Of a stretch of DNA of 64,000 nucleotides, positions 33,596-41,220 are shown piece after piece. The DNA comes from Streptomyces sp. S.PB5. Lineage in GTDB: Bacteria; Actinomycetota; Actinomycetes; Streptomycetales; Streptomycetaceae. The DNA lies in the NCBI RefSeq assembly GCF_030403745.1, contig NZ_JAQMWP010000006.1, positions 62,001-126,000 on the forward strand. The letters are read 5' to 3'. The stretch's first letter is position 1; every line of letters begins with the position of its first letter. The notes beneath the pieces were generated by a model. It did not search any database and was not told the DNA's origin. It was given only the letters and a program-made list of their open reading frames with translations. A program made the position numbers and the translations under genes.

Positions 33596-34282
33596 TCAGC
33601 GCACGACCAGCACCCGGCACGACGGCGCGAGGAGCGGCTCGTGTGCCGCCGGGACATATCGCCAGCCCCAGGACCACAGCGCCTCCAGCAGCTCGGAGTC
33701 ACCGCGGTTGACCAGGGTGACGCCGAGGGTGGCGGCGTGGTCGGTGAGCAGCCGTTGCTGGAGCCGCCGGGCGAGGTTCCAGTCGCGGTCCTGGTCCTGG
33801 GTGCGTACCCGGCGTCCGACGAGGATCTCGGAGATCGCGAAGAGCCGGCCGGCCTCGGCGACCTTCCGCAGGCTCAGCGGGAGGGAGTCGTACAGACCCC
33901 GCCACCAGGGTCCGTCGCCGCGTACGGGAAAGCCATGGGCGCAGCCCGTCAGCACGGTGCCGCCACGGGAGGCGGCGCACTCCGCGACCAGCAGGGCGAA
34001 CCCCGGCCGTCGTACATCGGCCGCGAGCCGCCGCAGGAAGGCCGAGCGGGCCCGGGCCTCCGCCCACGGCTCGCCGCCGGAGATCCGTGCGTACAGATCG
34101 CCGAGCTCGGGCGTACGGTCCTCGACCTGAAGCCGGGTCAGCGGGCGCAGACACTCACCGGCCAGCGGCGACGGGCCCTGCCGGCGCCGCGAACGCCCCG
34201 GTTCCCCGAACCGCCGCCGGCCCGCCGCGGGCTCCCGCCCCTGACCCCCGCTGGTCGTCCGGTCCGGCACTTTCGCAGTCAT
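33596..34282 (-). CDS. Hypothetical protein, possible GNAT-like fold
   Basis: A 228-residue protein. The central part alternates strands and helices in an acetyltransferase-like order (RRPGFALLVAECAASRGGTVLTGCAHGFPV; SLRKVAEAGRLFAISEILVGRRVRTQ; WNLARRLQQRLLTDHAATLGVTLVN), but the A-motif Q/R-x-x-G-x-G/A for acetyl-CoA binding is not clear, so this is uncertain. The N-terminal 45 residues are Arg/Gly-rich and may be disordered. The ATG at 34282 is the last likely start; upstream reading frame enters repeats. No operon partner. Confidence 0.6.
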   Translation of the reverse strand: MTAKVPDRTTSGGQGREPAAGRRRFGEPGRSRRRQGPSPLAGECLRPLTRLQVEDRTPELGDLYARISGGEPWAEARARSAFLRRLAADVRRPGFALLVAECAASRGGTVLTGCAHGFPVRGDGPWWRGLYDSLPLSLRKVAEAGRLFAISEILVGRRVRTQDQDRDWNLARRLQQRLLTDHAATLGVTLVNRGDSELLEALWSWGWRYVPAAHEPLLAPSCRVLVVR

Positions 34283-34476
34283 GGGGCGAGCCCTGCCCCG
34301 GGCACGGACCACATCCGCCCCGGCATCAACGTTCCCCGAGAACGGCACCGGCGAGACGACCGACGCACGAAGAACCCTCGGTTTCTCCAGCGTACGCCGG
34401 ACCGCGGGACCCTTGGCCTTCGCGCCTTCGGGGGCGCGCCCCGGCTTGGACCGACGCCGGGCGGGGGCCACGGGCG

Positions 34477-34524
34477 ACCGGCCACCCGCCACCGGCCACC
34501 GGCCACCGGCCACCGGCCACCGGC
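34477..34524 (+). repeat. 7-bp tandem repeat array
   Basis: accggcc repeated nearly seven times head to tail, with the second unit altered to acccgcc. Confidence 0.85.
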
Positions 34525-34634
34525 GAGTCAGCCTGCCTCTTCGGGCCCGGCCCAAACCACACCCGGGGGCCCAGACCCGAGCCCCCGCCTGAGCCCGCGT
34601 CTGCGCCACGCGCCCGCACCCTCGGCCGCGGAAC

Positions 34635-34745
34635 GTCCTGCCGAGGCCGAGCGCCCCGTGGACGAGGTGCCGCCCGAGGTGGGGGAGGCTCCGCCCGTCG
34701 TGGCGGAGCCGCCGCGGCGGCCCTGGCCGGAGCGGCTGCGGCGGC
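34635..34745 (-). repeat. Inverted-duplicate copy B of the helicase tail
   Basis: 111 bp that on the minus strand matches 30070-30180 with three mismatches. The copy is not in a gene here. The two copies are 4.5 kb apart in opposite orientation and could recombine to invert the BTAD regulator, esterase and hypothetical genes between them. Confidence 0.9.
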
Positions 34746-34766
34746 AGCCAGAGCCCGCGCCCGCAA

Positions 34767-34860
34767 CACGAGCCCCAAGGCCACGCGCCCGACCCCGCAC
34801 CACGAGCCCCAAGCCACGCGCCGGCCCCGCACCCGTCTCACGAGCCCCGAGCCACGCGCC
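34767..34860 (+). repeat. Three dispersed 22-bp direct repeats
   Basis: cacgagccccaaggccacg at 34767 and close variants at 34801-34822 and 34839-34860, each ending in acgcgcc, spaced 34 to 38 nt apart. Confidence 0.75.
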
Positions 34861-34896
34861 CACGACCCGGCCCCTCAACCAACTCCCACCCCGCCC

Positions 34897-35520
34897 TCAG
34901 CCCTCCGCCCGCGCCGCCTTCACGAACGCCGTGATCAGGGCCGGGTCCTTCACGCCTCGGCTGTGTTCCACGCCGCTGGAGACGTCCACGCCCCAGGGGT
35001 TCGTCGCGGCGACGGCCTCGCGGACGTTGTCGGGGGTCAGGCCGCCGGCGAGGAGCCACTTCTCGCCCGGGGCCGCGAGGGGCTTGCTGGACCAGTCCCA
35101 GGCGATGCCGGAGCCGGGGATGGGGGCGTCGAGGAGGAGCATGTCCTCGCCGTACTCGCCGACACGCGGCACCGTGTCGCCGAAGGCGGCCGCGCGGATC
35201 AGGGTCCGGCCGGCGGACGCGAGGGCGTCGTAATAGGCACGGTCCTCCGGGCCGTGCAGCTGGACGGCCCCGATCCCGGACTCGACGGCCGAGGAGCGTA
35301 CGAAGTCCAGGGGGTCCTTGCGGAAGACACCGACCGTCAGGACGTGCTCCGGCACCCGGCGGACCAGCCGGGCGGCCGTGGCGGCGTCGATCTGACGCGG
35401 GCTGTCGGTGAAGACGAAGCCGATGGCGTCGGCCCCCGCCTCGACGGCCGTGTCGACGTCCCGCTCGGTCTTCAGACCGCAGATCTTGATGAACAGAGGT
35501 TCGCTGGAGTTGTTGCTCAC
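34897..35520 (-). CDS. trpF: Phosphoribosylanthranilate isomerase (TrpF)
   Basis: A 207-residue (beta-alpha)8-barrel enzyme of tryptophan synthesis that isomerises N-(5'-phosphoribosyl)anthranilate to CdRP. Seen: FIKICGLKTERD (catalytic Cys14), ADAIGFVFTDSPRQI, GAVQLHGPED, LLLDAPIPGSG (catalytic Asp131), WLLAGGLTPDNV and VDVSSGVEHSRGVKD (phosphate-binding). Most Streptomyces lack trpF because the dual-substrate PriA does this step, so a stand-alone copy is notable. No other trp gene is adjacent. The GTG at 35520 is chosen as family-like start with gggacc upstream; a longer frame adds Arg-rich residues. Confidence 0.92.
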   Translation of the reverse strand: MSNNSSEPLFIKICGLKTERDVDTAVEAGADAIGFVFTDSPRQIDAATAARLVRRVPEHVLTVGVFRKDPLDFVRSSAVESGIGAVQLHGPEDRAYYDALASAGRTLIRAAAFGDTVPRVGEYGEDMLLLDAPIPGSGIAWDWSSKPLAAPGEKWLLAGGLTPDNVREAVAATNPWGVDVSSGVEHSRGVKDPALITAFVKAARAEG

Positions 35521-35606
35521 GGGTCCCAGACTGCCGTATCCCACCGCGAAGGCCCGGCTCGGGGTTTCGCGGACCGACGTCCGGCGCACGGCGCACAATG
35601 GGAGCC

Positions 35607-35933
35607 ATGAGCATCGTAAAGATCAACGTACTCACGGTCCCGGCGGAGCAGCGCGAGGAGCTGGAGAGGCGGTTCGCCGCTCGCGCCGGTGCGGTGGAGG
35701 GGTCGGACGGCTTCGAGTGGTTCGAGCTCCTCCGTCCCGTCGAGGGCACCGACACCTACCTCGTGTACACGCGCTGGCGCTCCGAGGAGGACTTCGAGAA
35801 GTGGCGGTCCAACATGGGCGCCTCGCACGGGGGCGGCGGTGCCAAGGGCGGGGAGCAGCAGAAGCCCGCGGCGACCGGGGCGACGCTGTGGTCGTTCGAG
35901 GTGGTGCAGTCGGCGGGGCCGAAGGAGGCCTGA
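35607..35933 (+). CDS. Antibiotic-biosynthesis-monooxygenase (ABM) fold protein
   Basis: A 108-residue dimeric alpha-beta barrel protein: SIVKINVLTVPAEQREELERRFAARAGAVEGSDGFEWFELLRPVEGTDTYLVYTRWRSEEDFEKW is the ABM domain, shared by small quinone-forming monooxygenases and heme-degrading IsdG/MhuD-like proteins. The insertion of Gly and Lys (SHGGGGAKGGEQQKP) before the last strand is as seen in Mycobacterium MhuD-related actinobacterial proteins; a heme role is possible but not proven. ATG at 35607 follows aatgggagcc. It is divergent from trpF. Confidence 0.88.
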   Translation: MSIVKINVLTVPAEQREELERRFAARAGAVEGSDGFEWFELLRPVEGTDTYLVYTRWRSEEDFEKWRSNMGASHGGGGAKGGEQQKPAATGATLWSFEVVQSAGPKEA

Positions 35934-35973
35934 TCAGTCCTGGGCCGCCTTCGTCACGCGGCGGTGGCGGGCC

Positions 35974-36390
35974 TCAGCGCTCCAGGAAGGGCGCCGTGTC
36001 CAGGACGGGATACGGCGCCGGCAGCGGCTCGCCCAGGTCGACCTTGACGTCGGTGTCGTAGTACGCCTCGGTGGGGTCGTCGCCGGGGAGGATCGGGTTC
36101 GTGTAGCAGTGGGCCGTCTTGGAGTGGCGGTCGATGAGGATGTGGACGGGGGCTCCTGCGGCGGCGTAGGCGCGGAACTCGGGGCCGGTGTCCGTCCAGT
36201 GGTCGGTCGAGGTGGCCTCGCCGAACAGGGCAAGCAGGGCGAGCAGGTCGATGGGTACCAGCCCGGGTGATTCTCGTAGTGCGACTCGTCGCATTCCGGG
36301 CGCACCGGCATCGGCGACACCTGCTCGTACCGGCCGACCATCACGACCGGCTCCGTCTGCGGCAGGAGGCGCACTTCACTCGAACGAGAC
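35974..36390 (-). pseudogene. Remnant of a Uma2-family endonuclease-like gene
   Basis: One frame carries the C-terminal part: FRAYAAAGAPVHILIDRHSKTAHCYTNP, ending PAPYPVLDTAPFLER, typical of Uma2 (DUF820) proteins, a PD-(D/E)XK nuclease fold. Another frame upstream carries PQTEPVVMVGRYEQVSPMPVRPECDESHYENHP, another Uma2-like piece (normally near the middle). The N-terminal third and the catalytic Asp-Glu-x-Lys region are missing, and the frame changes, so the gene is broken. Uma2 genes are numerous and often decayed in Streptomyces. Confidence 0.7.
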
Positions 36391-36405
36391 GGCTGAACCG
36401 GTCCG

Positions 36406-37524
36406 CTACTCCAGCCCGATGGCCGCGCACTCCGCCGCATACGCCGCCGTACAGATCTCCTTCACGGTGTAGACGCCGTCCTTGACCACCGTGTCCTTGA
36501 TGTTGTCCTTGGTCAGGGCGACCACCGGGACCAGCATGGACGGGATGTCCTTCTGGGTCGGGCTGTCGACCGTGTTCTGGGCGAGGGAGTCGAAGACGAT
36601 GCTCTGGCCCTTGACCTTGGCGACCGCCATCTCCGCGGCGCCGTTGGCCTCTTCGAGGAACGACTTGTAGACGCTCATGTACTGCTCGCCGGAGATGATC
36701 CGCTGGACGGCCGCGAGGTCGGCGTCCTGCCCGGTGACCGGGGGGATCTTGGTGGCGCCGGCCTTCTTGAGGGCGTCGATGGCGGCACCGGCCATGCCGT
36801 CGTTGGCGGAGTAGACGGCGGCGATGTCGTTCAGGCCGATCGCCTCGATGGCCTTGGTCATGTCGGCCTCGGCGATGGCCGGCTTCCACTCGTTGACGTC
36901 GTACGACTTGGCGATGACGACGTGGTTCTGCAACTCGCTGAGCGCGCCGTTCTTGAAGCGGGCCGTGTTGGGGTCGGCGGGCGAGCCGTTGATCATGACG
37001 ATCTTGCTGCTGCCGGCCTCGTCGCCGAGCGCCTCCATGATGGAACGGCCCTGGACCTCGCCGACGAGTTCGTTGTCGTGCGATATGTAGGAGTCGATCG
37101 GCCCCTCGGCGAGACGGTCGTAGGCGATGACGGGGATGGCCGCGTCCTTCGCCTTCTGGACCTCCGGCGCGATCGCCTTGGCGTCCACCGCGTTCACCAG
37201 GATCACGTCCACCCTGGCCGCGATCATCTGCTCGAACTGCCGGCTCTGCCGGTCCGCACTGGCGCGGGCGTTGGCGTACCGCACCTTGCCCTTGCCGTCG
37301 GTGAGTTCCGCGAACCGCGCCTCGATGAGGGGGTAGTCGAACTTCTCGAACCGCTTGGTCTCCTTGTCGGGCATCAGCAGGCCCAGCGCGATGTCGTCGC
37401 CCTTCTTCGGACTCGCGGAGCTGTCACTTCCGCTGACGGCGTCGACGGCACTGCACGAACTGAGCAGGAGCATCGAGGCGGCGGCGAGAAGGGCGGTCCT
37501 GTGGGGGGTGGTACCAACGTTCAC
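36406..37524 (-). CDS. Sugar ABC-transporter substrate-binding lipoprotein (XylF/RbsB type)
   Basis: A 372-residue secreted lipoprotein with lipobox LSSC near residue 24, then a periplasmic-binding-protein type I fold: IALGLLMPDKETKRFEKFDYPLIEARFAEL, DVILVNAVDAKAIAPEVQKAKDAAIPVIAYDRLAEG, MINGSPADPNTARFKNGAL, VYSANDGMAGAAIDALKKAG and PVTGQDADLAAVQRIISGEQYMSVYK. This is the D-xylose-binding subfamily by order of motifs. No permease or ATPase gene is next to it, so it is an orphan receptor or has a distant transporter. ATG at 37524; weak ribosome-binding site. Confidence 0.9.
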   Translation of the reverse strand: MNVGTTPHRTALLAAASMLLLSSCSAVDAVSGSDSSASPKKGDDIALGLLMPDKETKRFEKFDYPLIEARFAELTDGKGKVRYANARASADRQSRQFEQMIAARVDVILVNAVDAKAIAPEVQKAKDAAIPVIAYDRLAEGPIDSYISHDNELVGEVQGRSIMEALGDEAGSSKIVMINGSPADPNTARFKNGALSELQNHVVIAKSYDVNEWKPAIAEADMTKAIEAIGLNDIAAVYSANDGMAGAAIDALKKAGATKIPPVTGQDADLAAVQRIISGEQYMSVYKSFLEEANGAAEMAVAKVKGQSIVFDSLAQNTVDSPTQKDIPSMLVPVVALTKDNIKDTVVKDGVYTVKEICTAAYAAECAAIGLE

Positions 37525-37667
37525 TTACGTGCCTTCCGAGCAGTGGAGCGGCCGAGCGCTCCGAGCGTCTCGCGCCAAAACCGCTCACAGGAGACCCGTA
37601 CCGAATCTCCCCCACCCACCACGCCTTGTTTCACATTTGACCAACTGACGGCGCAAGGCCTTCCGGC

Positions 37668-37700
37668 TGTCCCCGGAGCCCGTCACGGACCCCGGGGACA
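37668..37700. terminator. Terminator downstream of the lysyl oxidase gene
   Basis: tgtccccgg at 37668-37676 pairs with ccggggaca at 37692-37700. It lies between the lysyl oxidase stop at 37720 and the next gene's promoter region. Confidence 0.6.
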
Positions 37701-37719
37701 CCCCACGTACTGCGTACTG

Positions 37720-39408
37720 CTACTGCGCGTTGACCAGGCCCAGCGCCGGTACCTTCACCGTGCGCTTGCCCGGCTCGCCGCCCAGGATGACCTTGCGGAG
37801 GGCGACGTTGTTGTTGAGGTTGGTCTCCTGGAGACGCTTCTCCGGGTTGGCGATGACCTGGATGTGGTACGTGCCGTTCGGCAGGTCCGTGATGTCGAAG
37901 GACTGGCCGGGGCGGTACTGGGTGTAGGTGTCGCCGGAGCCGACGTCGAGGACCTCACGGACGGAGATGGAGTTCTGCTGGCCGCACGCGGTCGACAGAT
38001 CCGTGTTGTACGGCTTCCAGTTGGCGTTCTTCACCGTGTAGTCGACCGCGTCGGTGTTGGCGAGACAGAACGCCTCCTTGCCGCTGCGCACCTCCTTCGT
38101 CTGGTCCTCGCTCAGCAGCCGGTAGCTGGCGAAGTCGGTGAAGTGCCAGTGCTCGTGGCCGATGCGCGGGTCCCACTCCATGGTGCCGGTGGGGGTGTAG
38201 CCGACCTGCTTGCCCTTGGCGTCGTAGAAGTACTGGTACGCGTCCATCAGATCGGCGCCCTGCTTGCGGAAGCCGTCCACCACGAGGGGCGCCGGGCCCG
38301 CGTTCCAGACGTTGGCGCTGAAGGCGAGGTAGTCCTTGCCGGGTACGTCCCCGTCCTCGCCGTCGGTGATGGCGATGTCCCAGGCCGGGAGCGAACGCAG
38401 GTCCGGCTTCGGGACGTTGGAGGGCACGCTCGCACGGCCGGTGGGCCGCTTGGCGTTGGGCGTCAGCGCGGGCGCGATGCGCGAGCCGTCGGTGTGGCCG
38501 CGGCCGTCGCCCAGGTGGTGGGCGAGACCCCGGTCCTCCAGGGCGTGGGAGAGGGCACCGGGCGTGGGCTCGTCGGCGCCGCGGGGGCCGTAGTGGTGAG
38601 CCATGCCCTGTGCGCTGCCGTGGCCCGAGCCGTGCCCGGCGCCGTGGTGGGAGGTCATGCCCCGGCCGACGCCGCCCTCCCCGCCGCCGTTGCCGACCTG
38701 GCGGACCGTCACCTTCACGGTCGGCCGGTCATTGGGGATGCCGAACAGATCCCGGTACTTCTTGGCGACCGACACCTTGGCCGTGTACTCGCCCGCCGGA
38801 AGGTCGACCGGCTTGTCGTAGTCGACCGTGCTGGAGTTGGACGCCCAGCCCTTCTCGACGCCCCACACCGAGCCGAGCGTGAAGGGATTGGTCGGGCAGC
38901 TCTCCGGATAGTGCGAGGTCGCCGGGGCGTCGGGCCGAATACGCCCGGAGGCGTTGTTCGGGCAGAAGTTGCCCTTGCTCTTGGCCACCTCCTTGCCCGT
39001 CGCGTCCTTGACGGACACCTCCAGGAACCCGGGCAGTCCCGAGAAGTCCTTGACCAGCCCGGCGGGCAGCGTTCTGGTCTGCGTCCTGGTGCCGTCGCGC
39101 AGGATCTGCTGCGCGACCACGGGGTCCTTGTACGACTTCCGCTTCACCTTGAACTCCAAGGGCGCGTTGTCGACGGTCACATACGTGCCGAGGTCGAGAT
39201 AGACCCCGTTCTCCCCCTGGTACCGGTCGAGTGTCACGGAGTTCGACGCGGCGATCAGCTTGAGCTGCGGCTTGCCCGGTGTGGCGGCCGGTGCGGCGCC
39301 GGCGCCCGGAGCGGCCCCGGCGCCGGTGACGACGACGGTGAGCGCGGCTCCGGCGGCGAGCGTGGAGCGCTTCAGCCGGGTTCGACTGCGGTGTTGCTGA
39401 CTGGTCAT
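37720..39408 (-). CDS. Secreted bacterial lysyl-oxidase-like copper enzyme
   Basis: A 562-residue exported protein. A signal peptide to about residue 40, an N-terminal beta-rich domain, a His/Gly-rich insertion at about 250-310 (with HHGAGHGSGHG and MAHHYG), then the lysyl oxidase catalytic domain with the copper motif GHEHWHF (418-423). Later blocks include YQYFYDAKGKQVGYTP and RPGQSFDITDLPNGTYHIQVIANPEKRLQETNLNNN. It should oxidise peptidyl or free lysine or related amines with copper and a quinone cofactor outside the cell. The His-rich insert may load or store copper. ATG at 39408 follows gacgaggaac. Confidence 0.9.
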   Translation of the reverse strand: MTSQQHRSRTRLKRSTLAAGAALTVVVTGAGAAPGAGAAPAATPGKPQLKLIAASNSVTLDRYQGENGVYLDLGTYVTVDNAPLEFKVKRKSYKDPVVAQQILRDGTRTQTRTLPAGLVKDFSGLPGFLEVSVKDATGKEVAKSKGNFCPNNASGRIRPDAPATSHYPESCPTNPFTLGSVWGVEKGWASNSSTVDYDKPVDLPAGEYTAKVSVAKKYRDLFGIPNDRPTVKVTVRQVGNGGGEGGVGRGMTSHHGAGHGSGHGSAQGMAHHYGPRGADEPTPGALSHALEDRGLAHHLGDGRGHTDGSRIAPALTPNAKRPTGRASVPSNVPKPDLRSLPAWDIAITDGEDGDVPGKDYLAFSANVWNAGPAPLVVDGFRKQGADLMDAYQYFYDAKGKQVGYTPTGTMEWDPRIGHEHWHFTDFASYRLLSEDQTKEVRSGKEAFCLANTDAVDYTVKNANWKPYNTDLSTACGQQNSISVREVLDVGSGDTYTQYRPGQSFDITDLPNGTYHIQVIANPEKRLQETNLNNNVALRKVILGGEPGKRTVKVPALGLVNAQ

Positions 39409-39672
39409 CGGTTCCTCGTCTGCGAACGCCCTGGTCAGGGGCATCGGACTGGACAACCCACGAACGACCGGCGTCGTCCCGACACTACGAACGCACCCCA
39501 TGCGCCCCGGTCATATCTGTGAGCAACCTGTGAGAGCCGTAAAGAGGGTGTCCGGGTTGCCTGTTGAGCGGGAAATCAATCGATCGGTCGGCGTGCGCCT
39601 GCGTACCTCACGCGCCGGTTACTTTTCCCTCAACCCCTGGTTGCGCCGGGGTGAGCAGGCGACCATGGGCGT

Positions 39673-40044
39673 ATGAATCTCGCCGAGCGCGCCTTCGAGC
39701 GCCTCCACGTCTGGCCCGACCTCCGTGCGGGACAGCCCAGTTGCGGCACCGGCGTCGCGCTGCGCTCCGTCCACGGCGAGATCGTGCACTTCCACTCCGA
39801 CCGGGACGTGGACCTGCATCTCACCGGCCACACCATCGAGCGGTTCGCGCAGGACCTGCGGGAGTCCACCGCCATCCATCTCGTCCCCGGCTCCCGCTGG
39901 GTCACCGTCCACCTGGACTGCGACACCGACGTCGACCTGCTGCTGAGCCTGGTCAGCATGGCCCTCAAGGCCTACCAGGGCCAGCAGGCCGAGTCGGCGG
40001 CGGCGTGCAACTTCCGCCGCGTGACGGTCGTCCCACGGGGCTGA
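39673..40044 (+). CDS. DUF5519 (luciferase-like) small protein
   Basis: A 123-residue protein: LAERAFERLHVWPDLRAGQPSCGTGVALRSVHGEIVHFHSDRDVDLHLTGHTIERF and RWVTVHLDCDTDVDLLLSLVSMALKAY match the small DUF5519 / luciferase-domain family of actinobacteria. No active site is known. The ATG at 39673 follows gagcaggcgaccatgggcg with a weak site. It is soluble. It converges with the epimerase gene, 27 nt apart, and may share a terminator in that gap. Confidence 0.8.
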   Translation: MNLAERAFERLHVWPDLRAGQPSCGTGVALRSVHGEIVHFHSDRDVDLHLTGHTIERFAQDLRESTAIHLVPGSRWVTVHLDCDTDVDLLLSLVSMALKAYQGQQAESAAACNFRRVTVVPRG

Positions 40045-40071
40045 ACCCCGTCCGGCAGCGGGATCGGGGGG

Positions 40072-41124
40072 TCATCCCGCCGGTGCCCGCCATGCCCGGT
40101 AGTGGTCGAGGACCGTCTCCTCGATGGGGCGGTAGGTGAGGCCCAGCTCCCGTATGCCGCGGGAGTTGTCGACGGCGAAGCGGATGCCGAGGTGCTTGCT
40201 GATGTAGTCCTGGGTGAGGCCGAAGGCGGGGCCGAGGACGCGAACCGGCCAGTGGGGCAGGCGGGTTCGGGGCAGGCGGAGGTCGCGGGGGTGGTGGGCG
40301 CGCAGGATGCGGGACATGTCGTGGAAGGACGTCATGGTCTCGGCGGCGAGGATGTACCGGCCGTGCGCCTCGGGCTTCTCCGCCGCCGCGATGTGCGCGT
40401 CGGCCACGTCCCGCACGTCCACCGTGGTGAAGCTGAAGTCCGGGGCGCCGTAGAAGAAGTAGCCCTTGAAGAGCTCCTCCAGGAGGAAGAGGCTGCCGGA
40501 GTCCGAGGCGGGCGTGAGGGAGGGGCCGAGGATCAGGCCGGGGTTGACGGCGACCATGTCCCAGCGGTCCTGTGCCTTCGCCGCCTCCCAGGCCGCCTGT
40601 TCGGCGACGGTCTTGGCGTAGTGGTACGGGTTGTTCTCGATCGTGCTGGTGGTGTTGAAGTACTCCTCCGTGAGCGTCCGGTCCTTCATCGCCAGTACGT
40701 CGGCGTAGTCGCCGAAGATCGCGCCGACGGTGGAGGTGAAGACGAGCCGGCGGACGGCCGGGGTGCGCTCGATGGCACCGAGGACGTTGCGGGTCCCGTG
40801 CAGGGCGGGCTCCACGACGTCCTTCCGGCCGTCCTTGATCTTCTCCGGTACGAGGAACGGGGAGGCGACATGGAAGACGGTCCCGCAGCCTTTCGCGGCC
40901 TCGTCGAAGGAGCCCTCGACGAGCAGGTCCGCCTCGAACAGGTCGAGCCTGCCGGGGTGTTGGGCCTGGAGTGCCAGCAGCGGCCGGGTCTTCGCCTCGT
41001 TCGCCGTGCTGCGGACCGTCGTACGGACCTGGTAGCCGCGTTCGAGAAGCCGTTTCACCAAGTGGCTGCCCACGAACCCGCTGCCGCCGGTCACCAGGAC
41101 CGGGGTCCTCCCCATGTCGCCCAC
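40072..41124 (-). CDS. NAD(P)-dependent epimerase/reductase (dihydroflavonol-reductase-like)
   Basis: A 350-residue extended SDR. Rossmann motif VTGGSGFVGSH at about residues 11-21; LFEADLL; VFHVASPF; active-site Tyr and Lys in NPYHYAKTVAE (about 170-180); substrate region with NPGLILGPSLTP. It resembles cinnamoyl-CoA or dihydroflavonol 4-reductase-like enzymes that reduce aldehydes or ketones with NADPH; the natural substrate is unknown. GTG at 41124 is preferred because gagga at 41131-41135 is well spaced; an ATG 3 codons later is possible. Confidence 0.9.
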   Translation of the reverse strand: MGDMGRTPVLVTGGSGFVGSHLVKRLLERGYQVRTTVRSTANEAKTRPLLALQAQHPGRLDLFEADLLVEGSFDEAAKGCGTVFHVASPFLVPEKIKDGRKDVVEPALHGTRNVLGAIERTPAVRRLVFTSTVGAIFGDYADVLAMKDRTLTEEYFNTTSTIENNPYHYAKTVAEQAAWEAAKAQDRWDMVAVNPGLILGPSLTPASDSGSLFLLEELFKGYFFYGAPDFSFTTVDVRDVADAHIAAAEKPEAHGRYILAAETMTSFHDMSRILRAHHPRDLRLPRTRLPHWPVRVLGPAFGLTQDYISKHLGIRFAVDNSRGIRELGLTYRPIEETVLDHYRAWRAPAG

Positions 41125-41220
41125 CCGCGCTCCTCGATCCGTCTCTCGGTGATCCGCGTTGCCGACCCGGCGCTCATGAGGAAACCGCACCGGCCGGTCG
41201 GCGTCCAGTCATGGAAGTGA

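Larger units (their letters stand above)
34283..34896. other. Repeat-rich gene-free stretch upstream of the hypothetical gene
   Basis: 614 nt with no credible gene: long open frames here are Pro/Arg/Ala-rich and driven by repeats. It holds a 7-bp tandem array (34477-34524), an inverted copy of part of the helicase gene (34635-34745) and three copies of a 22-bp unit (34767-34860). Probably a site of repeated rearrangement. Confidence 0.75.

Noticed and set aside
36922..39522. Long plus-strand open frame over the sugar-binding and lysyl oxidase genes
   Set aside because: Crosses two real minus-strand genes and their intergenic gap; low-complexity translation.
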